Part shown: piece after piece, positions 39,226-47,240 of the stretch
Layout of the letters: each line of letters starts with the position of its first letter
Numbering within the stretch: position 1 is the stretch's first letter
From: Akkermansia sp.
GTDB taxonomy: Bacteria > Verrucomicrobiota > Verrucomicrobiia > Verrucomicrobiales > Akkermansiaceae
Length of the DNA stretch: 47,240 nt
Assembly: GCA_030523775.1 (NCBI GenBank)
Contig: JAUNHW010000018.1
Span: 1-47,240 of the forward strand
Reading direction: 5' to 3'
Position numbers and translations under genes: made by a program
Notes under the pieces: model-generated
What the model was told of the DNA's origin: nothing
Seen by the model: only the letters and a program-made list of their open reading frames with translations
Databases searched by the model: none

Positions 39226-40299
39226 ATGAACAGCACACCCACCATATCCGTCATCATCCCCGCCTACAATGCAGAGAAAACCCTGCGGCGCTGCCTGGAA
39301 AGCATTTGCGCCAGCACGTATCCTCATTTGGAAATCATTTGCGTGAACGACGGCTCAACGGACGGCAGCGGGCAAATCCTGGCGGAGTTGGCGGCGCGGG
39401 ATTCCCGCATCATTGTCATCAACCAGGCAAACGCGGGCGTGTCCGCGGCGCGCAACGCCGGCTTGGACGCCGCCACCGGGGAATACATTGCCGGGGTAGA
39501 TTCCGATGACTACATAGATGCGGACCTGTACGAAAAGGCGGTGGCCTGCTTCACCCCGGAGGTGGATGCCGTGCGCTTCGGCATTGCGGAGGAATACGGT
39601 ATGCCGCCGGTACCCAGCCGGAGAAAGATGTACCACCCGGAACCGTTTTCGGGCGTTGTTCCCGTATCGGAACAGGTGCTTGAGAAATTGCAGCTGCTGT
39701 TTTGGGCCTACTTGTGGCGCCGTTCCATCATTGAGGAACACCACGTGCGCTTTCCGGTGGGCGTGCGGTACGAGGACGCGGATTTTTTCATGGAAACGGC
39801 CATCCATTGCCGCAACATCTGTTTTTTGCACAAGGAAGGCTACCATAACTGGCAGCATGAGGATTCATTCATGGGGCAGCAGTTCTGCGGGGATGCCAAC
39901 CTGAATTTCAGGCTGAATCTGGAGAGACGGGTATGCAAATACTATAGGGAGCACGGCCTGTGGGAGAAGTGGAAATCCCTTTTCATCCACGGCTTGGTGA
40001 AGCACTGCGCCTCCTCCAAGCACTATTTCCCGCCGGCGGAGCATGCGGCGGTGCAGCGGGCGTACTACAACCTGGCCTTGGAACTGGGGCTTCCGCGGGA
40101 GTTGCCGGGGGATTTCCCCCTGTCCACCCTCAAGCCCGCCAACGGCTGGCGCAAGCTGTTTTTCACCAACATTCCCAACACGCGCGTGTACCGCTTCCTG
40201 GGAATCCCCCTGTTCCACAGAAGCTACCAGGACGGCAAGGTGATGACGGGCAGGTTCGGCCTTTTCCGCAAGCTGCGTTCAAAGCTGCGCCGCCGGTAG
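39226..40299 (+). CDS. GT2 family glycosyltransferase (paralogue B)
   Basis: The 357-residue protein has TISVIIPAYNAEKTLRRCLESICAST, VNDGSTDGSGQILAE, NAGVSAARNAGLDAATGEYIAGVDSDDYIDADLYEKA, and a C-terminus (NTRVYRFLGIPLFHRSYQDGKV) nearly identical to the gene at 32374. The two lie divergently, about 5.8 kb apart, and flank the switch modules as a long inverted repeat. The start is set at 39226 (MNSTPTISV), since the longer frame to 38635 overlaps frhB. Confidence 0.92.
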   Translation: MNSTPTISVIIPAYNAEKTLRRCLESICASTYPHLEIICVNDGSTDGSGQILAELAARDSRIIVINQANAGVSAARNAGLDAATGEYIAGVDSDDYIDADLYEKAVACFTPEVDAVRFGIAEEYGMPPVPSRRKMYHPEPFSGVVPVSEQVLEKLQLLFWAYLWRRSIIEEHHVRFPVGVRYEDADFFMETAIHCRNICFLHKEGYHNWQHEDSFMGQQFCGDANLNFRLNLERRVCKYYREHGLWEKWKSLFIHGLVKHCASSKHYFPPAEHAAVQRAYYNLALELGLPRELPGDFPLSTLKPANGWRKLFFTNIPNTRVYRFLGIPLFHRSYQDGKVMTGRFGLFRKLRSKLRRR

Positions 40300-40314
40300 G
40301 AGCACGGGTGGCTT

Positions 40315-41682
40315 TCAGTGCCGCGCCGCCCTCCGCTCAAGCTCCAGCTGGCGCAGAACGGCCTCCTGCGTGCCGGCTTTCTTTGTGAATTGCCGCCCCT
40401 TGCGGCCAGGCAGCACTTTCCCCGCCAGGCGGAGCAGGCGCATCTTGGCGCGCACGAGCGCGGCCAGGAAAGCCAGGCCCTTGCCGCTCTGCAGGCTCTG
40501 AACCTGCCCGTGCGCCCACCAGTCGCGCTCGCACTCCCCCCTGCCCGCATACAGCAGCCGGTGAAGCCTGGTCCCCAGTGCAACCCGGCGCGGGTCGCGC
40601 GGGCGGTTCAGCGCCGCTTCAATCCATTCTGCGGCCTTTGCGCGCGCCGCGTGCAGTCTTTCATCCACCGCATCCCAGGGTATGGCTTGTTGCGCCACGG
40701 CGGGATTGTACGGCGGCTGCTCCTGCAGGCGGTCTGCCAAGCCGCTCAGCGCCAGGAGCGAGTGCAGGCGCGCCAGCCCGCGCCCCTGCGGCGCCACGCA
40801 TAAAAAGTCCTTGTGGAATATGTGGGCGAAACAAACGCCGTGGAATGAATCCGTCACGAAAAACGCGCAGTCGCGGATGTATTGCAGCCATTGTTCCGGC
40901 TCGGGTATCCTGCCGCGCGCCTCATCCCCGCCGGGTGTGGTCACCAGCCGGTGCGCGTCTTCCACGGTAAACACGCGCAGGCCCCTTTGCCGGGCCACGC
41001 TGTTTATCAATTCCCGGATTTCCTCAGTCTCGTCCAGGACATAGGCAAACAGGTAGGGCCCCTCGGGAGGGTCTGCCGCCCCATCTGCCAATTCGCGGTA
41101 AAAGGCGTCACCGTGCAGGAACACGGGGTCCGCCACCCATTCTCCCTCCACCCCGTAGTGCTCGCGCAGGACCTTGAGCCCGGAATCCTCCCTCACCGAT
41201 ACGGCGTCGAACGCCTGCAGGTACAGGCCCGCCTTGGCCAGGTTGTCCGCGGGGCGTTCCTCCCAATCAATGCCAAACGAGGATGCCACCGCTATCTTGC
41301 GCTTTTCCCCCCGCACGAAATCCATGAAATAGAAGAACCCCTGATAGCTTGTGTACGCCCAGCGCCACACCTGGTCGGATCCCACCACGAAGGTGTCCGC
41401 CACCTCGTTGAGCGCCTCCAGATCCGCATCGCTTTGCAGCGGCCGGGAGCACTTCACGCCGTACCGCTCCATGAACCGGTGGGATATGTTCCGCGGATCC
41501 AGGTACATGGGATTGCCCGCCAGCGGCGCCTGGTTGAGCAGCAGCACCTTCAGCCCGCGGTCCGTAAAGAAGCGGTACAGTGCGTAGGTCGTCAATATGG
41601 CCCCGTAGTTGCACCCGAACCAGAAGCCTATCAGGGCTATGTCGTAGTGTTCGTTTGATGCTGATTGCCCATTGATTGTCAT
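40315..41682 (-). CDS. Polysaccharide pyruvyl transferase family protein (455 aa)
   Basis: A distinct family member from the one at 35860, longer and with a Lys/Arg-rich C-terminal tail (about 380-455). Motifs: IALIGFWFGCNYGAILTTYALYRFF at the start, TFVVGSDQVWRWAY (about 95-108), FDAVSVREDSGLKVL, WVADPVFLHGD and FVTDSFHGVCFAHIFHKDFLC. It acts on cytoplasmic or membrane-linked glycan precursors. It runs convergent to GT2 paralogue B and divergent from the fucosyltransferase gene. A TATAAT box lies 8 bases before its ATG. Confidence 0.9.
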   Translation of the reverse strand: MTINGQSASNEHYDIALIGFWFGCNYGAILTTYALYRFFTDRGLKVLLLNQAPLAGNPMYLDPRNISHRFMERYGVKCSRPLQSDADLEALNEVADTFVVGSDQVWRWAYTSYQGFFYFMDFVRGEKRKIAVASSFGIDWEERPADNLAKAGLYLQAFDAVSVREDSGLKVLREHYGVEGEWVADPVFLHGDAFYRELADGAADPPEGPYLFAYVLDETEEIRELINSVARQRGLRVFTVEDAHRLVTTPGGDEARGRIPEPEQWLQYIRDCAFFVTDSFHGVCFAHIFHKDFLCVAPQGRGLARLHSLLALSGLADRLQEQPPYNPAVAQQAIPWDAVDERLHAARAKAAEWIEAALNRPRDPRRVALGTRLHRLLYAGRGECERDWWAHGQVQSLQSGKGLAFLAALVRAKMRLLRLAGKVLPGRKGRQFTKKAGTQEAVLRQLELERRAARH

Positions 41683-41690
41683 GCGCGCGC

Positions 41691-41720
41691 ATTATAGCAG
41701 CACCGGGGCCGGGAAGTCAA
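41691..41720 (-). promoter_or_regulatory. Promoter of the 455-residue pyruvyl transferase, leaderless geometry
   Basis: TTGACT (41720-41715), an 18-base spacer and a consensus TATAAT (41696-41691), 8 bases before ATG 41682. Confidence 0.7.
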
Positions 41721-41760
41721 GGCAATTCATCCGCAGCTCCCGCATTCGGTTAAAAAAGGC

Positions 41761-41790
41761 TTGACAGGAAATGCGCGCCCGTGCTATAGA
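41761..41790 (+). promoter_or_regulatory. Fucosyltransferase gene promoter
   Basis: TTGACA (41761-41766), an 18-base spacer and TATAGA (41785-41790). The leader to ATG 41879 is about 80 bases, the opposite of the leaderless type used by its divergent neighbour. Confidence 0.65.
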
Positions 41791-41878
41791 ACGCCTCGTC
41801 CGCCGGCCGGGAGCATAAAGGGCTTTCCCTCTCTGGCAAGGGGCGGCAGCGTATCCTGAACGTCACAAATAGTTTATC

Positions 41879-42754
41879 ATGATTGTTGCATACACTTCCG
41901 GCGGGCGTACCGGGAATGAGCTGTACATGTTCCTGTATCTTCTGGCCGCGGCTCTGGAGCACCATTGGAACATTAGGATGTGGAGTTTCTCTTCATGCCA
42001 TGAGTTTGAGTTCTTCGGACCGGGGAAGGGCGTGTGCTCCTACCATCCGCGGCGAAACAAGATACTGTACGATTTTGATGTATTCCTGCGTAAATACCAT
42101 CTTTTCCGTTTGTTCGGCTTTTTCAGCAGGCTCTTTCGCGTTCATCTCATTTATAATCAGAACTTGAGAAATGCAGAACTCACGGAACGGCTGCGCACCA
42201 TTTCTCCGATGAGTCTCGTGTTGATGAATTGCTGGCCGTTCCTTGACTTTGACTTGCTGCGGAAGCATGCGGACGAGGTCCGCAAGGCCGTACGCCCCAA
42301 GAAGGAGTACTGGGAGCGCGCAGCGCAGATAATCGAGGAACAACGCCGCCATGGCGTCCCCGTTGTCGGGGTTCACATTCGTAGGACGGATTACGCCCGG
42401 TGGCGGGGCGGGGAATATTTCTTTGAGATTTCCGTGTATGAACGCTGCATGCGGAAAATTTCAGAACTGCTGCACGGAGAGGTGTCGTTTGTCATATGCT
42501 CGGATGAAGATATGACAAAACACCATTTTGATGTGCCGTGCCGCTCCCTCTACATCTCGCGCAATCCTTTCCTGGTCGATTTTTCGCTCCTGGCCCACTG
42601 CGACTACACCATCGGGCCTCCCTCCACGTTCAGGCTGACCGCGTCTTTCCTGGGCGCCACGCCCACCTTCCGCATCGTTTCCGCAGACTGCGTGCCAATG
42701 AGCATGGATGAATTCGTGATGCCGATGTACACCACATCGCGGCCCAACGCGTGA
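41879..42754 (+). CDS. GT11-type alpha-1,2-fucosyltransferase
   Basis: Transfers L-fucose from GDP-fucose to a glycan acceptor. The 291-residue protein has the family donor-binding motif VGVHIRRTDYARW (about 163-175) and an N-terminal GGRTGNELYMFLYLLAAAL matching GxGNQxFxY of GT11. The C-terminal CDYTIGPPSTFRLTASFLG corresponds to the conserved late motif. The codon mix is less GC-rich than its neighbours, which suggests transfer. GDP-fucose biosynthesis genes are not in the window. Confidence 0.85.
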   Translation: MIVAYTSGGRTGNELYMFLYLLAAALEHHWNIRMWSFSSCHEFEFFGPGKGVCSYHPRRNKILYDFDVFLRKYHLFRLFGFFSRLFRVHLIYNQNLRNAELTERLRTISPMSLVLMNCWPFLDFDLLRKHADEVRKAVRPKKEYWERAAQIIEEQRRHGVPVVGVHIRRTDYARWRGGEYFFEISVYERCMRKISELLHGEVSFVICSDEDMTKHHFDVPCRSLYISRNPFLVDFSLLAHCDYTIGPPSTFRLTASFLGATPTFRIVSADCVPMSMDEFVMPMYTTSRPNA

Positions 42755-42844
42755 GCGCGCCGCTGAGGCCTGCAGGATTCTATGGGAGCCCGCGGTTGCC
42801 CATGCAGGGGAGGGCGCGGCGTTCTTTGTTGGGGGGGGCAGGTG

Positions 42845-43624
42845 TCAAATTTCAGGGCATTGCTGAATGCGGATGAAGTGGGCGTTTTTATGCAGATGCC
42901 ATTTCTCCTGCATGTGGTACCAGCCGTATTTTTTCAACAGCCTCTCCCTGGTGCCGAACGGCGGTTGCTCCGCACGGTATTTCCCCGGTTCGGCGCTTTT
43001 CTGGCCTCCGTGAATGCGGAACCCGCTTATGACAACATTGGTGGAATAGAGTGGCGCGTGCTGCGCAAAGCTGCACCATAAACGGTAATCCCCCGCATAC
43101 TTGAAGCGCGTGTCCAGGCCGCCGGCCGCCTCGTACAGCTTGCGGGTCCAGAATGATGACTCCTGCTGTATCCACTCCAGCCGCTGACCATCATACCATC
43201 CCCTTTTCAACAGGGGCCACGCATACAGGAGAATGTGGTTGTACGGCACATGCGGCATTCCCTCCGCATTGTACAAGGTGGGTATGCCGGTGCACCACTG
43301 CACCTTTCCTCCCTTCATGATTCGCTCCATGGTATAGGTGGCCCACGGCAGGTACATATCGTCTGAATTCAGCCAGGCGAATATGTCTCCCTCCGCCATG
43401 CGGAACCCCTTGGCTATGGCCTCGTACATGCCGCCGTCTTTCTCTGAAATCCAGCGCATGGGGTAGGTGCCCTCATACTTGCGGATGATATCCAGCGTGC
43501 CGTCCGTGGAGCAGCCGTCCACGATGATGTGCTCGAAATTCCGCCGCCGCTGCCCTTTGAGGGAAAGGATGCACTCTTCAAGGTACTCCGCAGAATTGTA
43601 TGTGGGGGTGACAATGCTTATCAT
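42845..43624 (-). CDS. GT2 family glycosyltransferase (259 aa)
   Basis: Compact WcaA-like GT-A enzyme. MISIVTPTYNSAEYLEECILSLKGQ, FEHIIVDGCSTDGTLDII (about 31-48), EKDGGMYEAIAKGFRMAEGDIFAWLNSDDMY (metal motif NSDD about 86-89) and a Trp-rich C-terminal half with WIQQESSFWTRKLYE. All catalytic-looking residues are present. It runs convergent to the fucosyltransferase gene and has its own promoter. Confidence 0.92.
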   Translation of the reverse strand: MISIVTPTYNSAEYLEECILSLKGQRRRNFEHIIVDGCSTDGTLDIIRKYEGTYPMRWISEKDGGMYEAIAKGFRMAEGDIFAWLNSDDMYLPWATYTMERIMKGGKVQWCTGIPTLYNAEGMPHVPYNHILLYAWPLLKRGWYDGQRLEWIQQESSFWTRKLYEAAGGLDTRFKYAGDYRLWCSFAQHAPLYSTNVVISGFRIHGGQKSAEPGKYRAEQPPFGTRERLLKKYGWYHMQEKWHLHKNAHFIRIQQCPEI

Positions 43625-43651
43625 GGCTTTTGGGCACAGGTGACCGCGCTC

Positions 43652-43680
43652 AATCTAGCACACGGCGGCGGGGGTGTCAA
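43652..43680 (-). promoter_or_regulatory. Promoter of the 259-residue GT2 gene
   Basis: TTGACA (43680-43675), a 17-base spacer and TAGATT (43657-43652), 27 bases before ATG 43624. Confidence 0.65.
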
Positions 43681-43997
43681 CCCTTAACCCAGCGGGCCCC
43701 GGGGCTCCTGCGTATCGGCATCCGCTCCGTAGACGACACCGGGCACCCGTCGCAGTTCGTTTTAGGTGGCCCGGCAGAAGCTCACTATGTAGGCGAGCCT
43801 CGATCGGCAACATCAGTCGCGGAATCCATATCACGGCTTCACCAAGGGGAGGCGAAGGAATAGGCTTGGCCCGGAAGGCCGCCTTGGGGGGTGATACTCA
43901 ATGCGTCGCAATTCCCGGGCGCATGAATCTCGCATGGTACGGCGTTGCGTGGGCCGCGGTGGCGGCAAACTGCTGTGATGGTTGCCCGGGGCAAATG
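43681..43997. other. Intergenic stretch without a recognised gene
   Basis: I find no supported gene. A plus-strand frame reads GPAEAHYVGEPRSATSVAESISRLHQGEAKE before stopping at 43863, and others are similarly short. It may be decayed coding DNA or the long 3' region of the gene to its right. Confidence 0.3.
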
Positions 43998-45143
43998 TCA
44001 CCGGTGCGCCATTCCCCTGCATTTGGCCAGAAGGGAATGCCATATGGCCAAGGGTAGGAACAAGCGCTCCTTTGCCATGTGCTTTAGATAGAGACCGGGG
44101 GGGCGCTTCGTTGTTGCGCAGAGGTATTCACAGGCATGGAGAAGACGCGCCTTTAACGGAACCGGGAGACCGGGGGTAAACGCCACGGCATATGTCAGCA
44201 GTAGCAGGGGGCGGCGCGGATACAGGGAAAGCGGCAACGGCAGCGTGCGTATCATTTGCCGCAGATGCTTCTTCTCTTCAGAAATGTTGTCCCTCTTGCA
44301 ATTCCGGCCCATGCCAAGAATGCAGCAGTGGCGTGCCACTACGGCGCATAACACTTCTGCAAGGCGGCGGTCCCGGCGGCAACGTTTGCAAATTTGCTCC
44401 CACGACCGCCAATGGATTTCAATGAACTCGTGCCGCTTTGTTTCCCAGCAGTCTGAAGAGAAGCCGCCCAAATAGAAATTGGCCACAAGGGTGCGGTCGC
44501 AGTGCGGCATGCCGTAACGGCGCATGAATGCATTCATCAACTCCAAATCCGCGGCGCTGTGGAATGCCCCTGAATCATACCCGCCCAGGTCCCGCGTGGC
44601 CGCAGCGTCAAAGAAATAGGCTTGATGGCAGCCGATGATGTCAATATATGCGCTGACGGTGTCCGGGTGCTTTTCTGCACTCCAGGCAGAGGTTTGGTTG
44701 ATGTAATAGGCTGAACCCACGGCGCTCTTGGCCTTGCCCTCCAGGATGGGGGCCACGCAGCAGCTGATGTCCCCGTCTGTGTACGTGTCCCCCGCGTTCA
44801 TGAACGTCAGCACCCGCCCGCGCGCCAGGTTGATGGCCTTGTTCATGGCATCGTATATCCCGCGGTCCGGTTCGGAAACGTACCGCTCAATGTTCCCCGC
44901 CGCAAATTGCTCCGCCAGCCACTCCGGCGTGCCGTCCGTGGAGGCTCCGTCCACCACCACATGTTCAATGCTGATGGTTCCCTTGGCCTTCTGCCGCAGC
45001 ACGCTCTCCACCGTGGGCTTCAAATCCGCCAGCGCGTTCCAGCACACGGTGATGACCGTGAGCTGGAACTCTGGCTCCGGGGCTTCTCTCTTCACTGCTG
45101 TGTATGGGATAGCCATTTTTTCCATCTTCCATATACGTGCCAC
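43998..45143 (-). CDS. GT2 family glycosyltransferase (intact homologue of the switch-linked GT2)
   Basis: The 381-residue protein has LTVITVCWNALADLKPTVESVLRQKA, EHVVVDGASTDGTPEWLAEQ, ERYVSEPDRGIYDAMNKAINLARGRVLTFMNAGDTYTDGD and the acceptor-side GGYDSGAFHSAADLELMNAFM. It shows what the degenerate copy at 34620 once looked like. The C-terminus is longer, with a basic, hydrophobic segment (LPLPLSLYPRRPLLLLTYAVAF) that may contact the membrane. The start is GTG 45143, 6 bases after a -10 box, or ATG 45116. Confidence 0.9.
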   Translation of the reverse strand: MARIWKMEKMAIPYTAVKREAPEPEFQLTVITVCWNALADLKPTVESVLRQKAKGTISIEHVVVDGASTDGTPEWLAEQFAAGNIERYVSEPDRGIYDAMNKAINLARGRVLTFMNAGDTYTDGDISCCVAPILEGKAKSAVGSAYYINQTSAWSAEKHPDTVSAYIDIIGCHQAYFFDAAATRDLGGYDSGAFHSAADLELMNAFMRRYGMPHCDRTLVANFYLGGFSSDCWETKRHEFIEIHWRSWEQICKRCRRDRRLAEVLCAVVARHCCILGMGRNCKRDNISEEKKHLRQMIRTLPLPLSLYPRRPLLLLTYAVAFTPGLPVPLKARLLHACEYLCATTKRPPGLYLKHMAKERLFLPLAIWHSLLAKCRGMAHR

Positions 45144-45149
45144 CCGTGC

Positions 45150-45178
45150 AGCATATCAGGGAACGGTAGGGAAGTCAA
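45150..45178 (-). promoter_or_regulatory. Promoter of the 381-residue GT2, leaderless geometry
   Basis: TTGACT (45178-45173), a 17-base spacer and TATGCT (45155-45150), 6 bases before GTG 45143. Confidence 0.5.
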
Positions 45179-45241
45179 GGGTTGTGCTTCCTTGCCATTG
45201 AGCCTTGCCATTGGGGGCGCGCAAACAGGCACCCGCGCCGC

Positions 45242-47197
45242 TTATTTCAGGGTCATGCCCTCCAGGCCCATGGCCGCTCCCTTCTGCGTCAAGTGGTTGT
45301 TGTCCCGGTGCATCAGCTCGCCGTTCACCAGCGAGTAGAACACATCGGTGCGGAAAAAGTTGCCTTCGCGGTGGAACACGCGGCAGCATCCGGATTCCTG
45401 GAGCTTGTCCAAATGTGCGTTGAAAAGGGCGTTTTTATCCTGATAATCCTGCCGGGATCTGCAGAGGCCCGGCACGCATGCCTCGCTCATATGGTGCAAA
45501 CGGCCGGCGCGGAGCACCCGGTGGGGGGAAGCTGCGGGAATCGTGGGCGAGTCCGTAAGAACCAGCACCCGCTTGCCGCATTCCTCCATGCGGCGGCAGA
45601 ACCCTTGAAACTCGCGGGCGCGCCATTCGGCTATCTCCTCCGGGGTGTCCGGGCTGGCGGCCCCGCTCCACAAGGTGTGCGGATCCATCCGGCTCTGCCA
45701 GTACTGGGCTATCACAACCGTCTTGATGGAAGGCTGGAGCCGGAGCCAGTCCATGACAGCCAGCATCTTCGCCTTGTCGCAATAGTTGCCCGGACCAACT
45801 TTCGCGCCGCGCATGCCGCTGTCGCACCCCCAGAACGGCACCACGTAGCTGCCCAGGAAAACGCCGTGCCATCCGTTCCGGCTGGAAAGCGCGTCCATTC
45901 CCGCGGCCGCATCTAACGCGTGGCTGTCACCCATCACCACGAAATCCGGAGCCTCGGATCCATCCCCTATCCATTGCAGCAGCGGCTCCGGGGGTGCACT
46001 CTGGCTCCATTGGTTGGGAACAATGCCGGAGGCCCCTTCATAGAGCGCGGAATCCAGGGGCACGTTCTCCAGCGTGGCAAGAGACGTCTCGGGCATTGGT
46101 ACGGCGTTGAGGCTGCCATTGCCGCTCAAGGCGCCCACCTCCCGGTGAAGCCCGCAGCACAGCAGGTAGAGGGCGGCGGGAACCCATAGTTTGAACCGGG
46201 GCTTCTCCAGGCACCGGAAAAACACCCACGCGCACAGCAGCACCAGGCAAAGCAGCGGCAGGGCGTGGATGGGCTGCAGGCTCTCCCGCAAGAGGTACTC
46301 CCCGCCGCATATCAGCGGCCAGTGCACCAGGTACAGGGCAAAGGATATTTCCCCAAGCCACAGCATGGCCCGGTTCTCCAGGAGCCTGCCGCCGGGGCAG
46401 GCGCGCCCGGCCCATATGGCGGCGCCGCCCAAAAGCGCGCCCACTCCGTTGTACAAAAAGGCTTGCTTCACGGGGCAGAACGCGAGCACCGCCAAAAGGA
46501 CGCACGAAAGGACAAGGGTTGCGGATGCGCCTTTGCCCGGCCGGGCGGGCGGCATCAGGGCCAGCATGCCGCCAAATGCAAACTCCCACAGCCTGGCACT
46601 GGTCCAGTAGTAGCAACCGCCATGCATCAGCAGCCATGTTGAATTCAACTGCAGGTGTGCCGCCACCACGGAGGCCAGCCCAATGGCGCACAGCGTCGCC
46701 ACCCGGGCCCGCCTCCCCAGGCGCGCGGCCCTCCACACCCAGAACAGCAGGCCGAACAATGCGTACGCCTGCAGCAGCACGCCCATGTACCACAGGTGCA
46801 TGAGCGGGTAGTTCCGCGTGCTGGCGGAGAAATAGGACCCGCTGTTGGCATCCAGGTACCAGTTCCCCGTTGCCAGCAGGCACGCCTTCTCCAATTTGCC
46901 GGAGCTTGCTATGTCCGCTCCCGCGAACACCAGCACGCTGCCCAGAATCACCAGCAGGATGAGCCCCAGGTACGGCGGCAGCACCCGCGCCGCGCGCCTC
47001 TTGGCGTATTCCCGCAGGCTGAACCCCGAATTGTCCTGCAGCTGCCGCCCAATCAGGAAATACCCGGAGATGACAAAGAACACATCCACCCCCAGGAAGC
47101 CGTTCGGGCATATCCCCGGCAGCGCGTGGTAGAGCACCACTAGCATAATGGCGAGCCCGCGTAGGCCGGTGACGTGCTGTAACTGCTGTTTGGACAT
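45242..47197 (-). CDS. OafA/YrhL-type acyltransferase with C-terminal SGNH domain
   Basis: Adds acetyl or other acyl groups to surface glycans: the membrane part carries the acyl group across and the periplasmic SGNH part transfers it. In 651 residues, residues 1-360 hold about ten membrane helices with LRGLAIMLVVLYH and FLGVDVFFVISGYF, and the active-site Arg region REYAKRRAARVLPPY. The C-terminal domain has VMGDSHALDAA (about 417-427) and RDNNHLTQKGAAM at the end (Asp/His dyad). The gene lies 21 bases inside a switch-type palindrome at the window edge, from which its frame is open. Confidence 0.92.
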   Translation of the reverse strand: MSKQQLQHVTGLRGLAIMLVVLYHALPGICPNGFLGVDVFFVISGYFLIGRQLQDNSGFSLREYAKRRAARVLPPYLGLILLVILGSVLVFAGADIASSGKLEKACLLATGNWYLDANSGSYFSASTRNYPLMHLWYMGVLLQAYALFGLLFWVWRAARLGRRARVATLCAIGLASVVAAHLQLNSTWLLMHGGCYYWTSARLWEFAFGGMLALMPPARPGKGASATLVLSCVLLAVLAFCPVKQAFLYNGVGALLGGAAIWAGRACPGGRLLENRAMLWLGEISFALYLVHWPLICGGEYLLRESLQPIHALPLLCLVLLCAWVFFRCLEKPRFKLWVPAALYLLCCGLHREVGALSGNGSLNAVPMPETSLATLENVPLDSALYEGASGIVPNQWSQSAPPEPLLQWIGDGSEAPDFVVMGDSHALDAAAGMDALSSRNGWHGVFLGSYVVPFWGCDSGMRGAKVGPGNYCDKAKMLAVMDWLRLQPSIKTVVIAQYWQSRMDPHTLWSGAASPDTPEEIAEWRAREFQGFCRRMEECGKRVLVLTDSPTIPAASPHRVLRAGRLHHMSEACVPGLCRSRQDYQDKNALFNAHLDKLQESGCCRVFHREGNFFRTDVFYSLVNGELMHRDNNHLTQKGAAMGLEGMTLK

Positions 47198-47217
47198 GCT
47201 CTCGTGTTTGGGGAAGC

Positions 47218-47240
47218 CTACAGTATTTTCAATACTGTAG
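47218..47240. repeat. Fifth switch-type palindrome at the window edge
   Basis: CTACAGTATT / TTC / AATACTGTAG, 10-bp arms, with a different centre (TTC) from the other four sites. It lies immediately upstream of the acyltransferase gene; the partner site would be beyond the window. Confidence 0.88.

Noticed and set aside
43674..44057. Plus-strand frame of 127 codons
   Set aside because: It overlaps the end of the GT2 gene, its composition is irregular, and no promoter, SD or family motif was seen.

Overview
The window most likely comes from an Akkermansia-like member of the Verrucomicrobiota. The clues are a secreted protein ending in a PEP-CTERM sorting tail (VPEPATG, a short hydrophobic stretch, RRKRK), a Lys/Ala/Pro-rich histone-like protein, high GC, many hypothetical secreted proteins and a large surface-glycan locus. 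The species cannot be named from sequence alone, and the GC content looks higher than I would expect for A. muciniphila itself.

From 1 to about 31 kb the region is mostly core genome, nearly all on the minus strand. It holds the start of a histone-like gene, malQ, a DoxX protein, a three-gene phage-derived block (terminase large subunit, a protein of 1810 residues and one of about 408), a Nudix hydrolase coupled to a PAS-PAS-PP2C regulator phosphatase, rpsM-rpsK-rpsD, a pgm-crcB-dCMP deaminase operon, rho, yebC with tRNA-Pro, aroC, tRNA-Asn, an ankyrin protein, an IdeS-like PEP-CTERM protease, prepilin peptidase with UDP-galactopyranose mutase, rpsP, and a U32 peptidase/hydroxylase with hpt. 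Many promoters have a TTGaca-like -35, a spacer of 17 or 18, and a TAnaaT-like -10 only 6 to 9 bases before the start codon, so leaderless mRNAs look common.

From 31 to 47 kb lies an accessory surface-polysaccharide locus with GT2 glycosyltransferases, polysaccharide pyruvyl transferases, an FrhB-type iron-sulfur protein, a GT11 fucosyltransferase and an OafA/SGNH acyltransferase, mixed with decayed gene pieces. Its centre (34.6-39.0 kb) is a duplicated module: a leftward GT2 gene, a switch of about 175 bp, then rightward pyruvyl transferase and frhB. The switch is bounded by palindromes TACAGTATT / three bases / AATACTGTA in opposite orientation, and the DNA between the palindromes is inverted in copy 2 relative to copy 1 while the outer flanks keep their direction. 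This is the signature of a site-specific invertible promoter or start-codon switch choosing between divergent glycan operons. A fifth palindrome lies at the window edge just upstream of the acyltransferase. The two copies carry complementary deletions at short direct repeats, so one intact pyruvyl transferase (copy 1) and one intact frhB (copy 2) survive. No recombinase gene is in the window.
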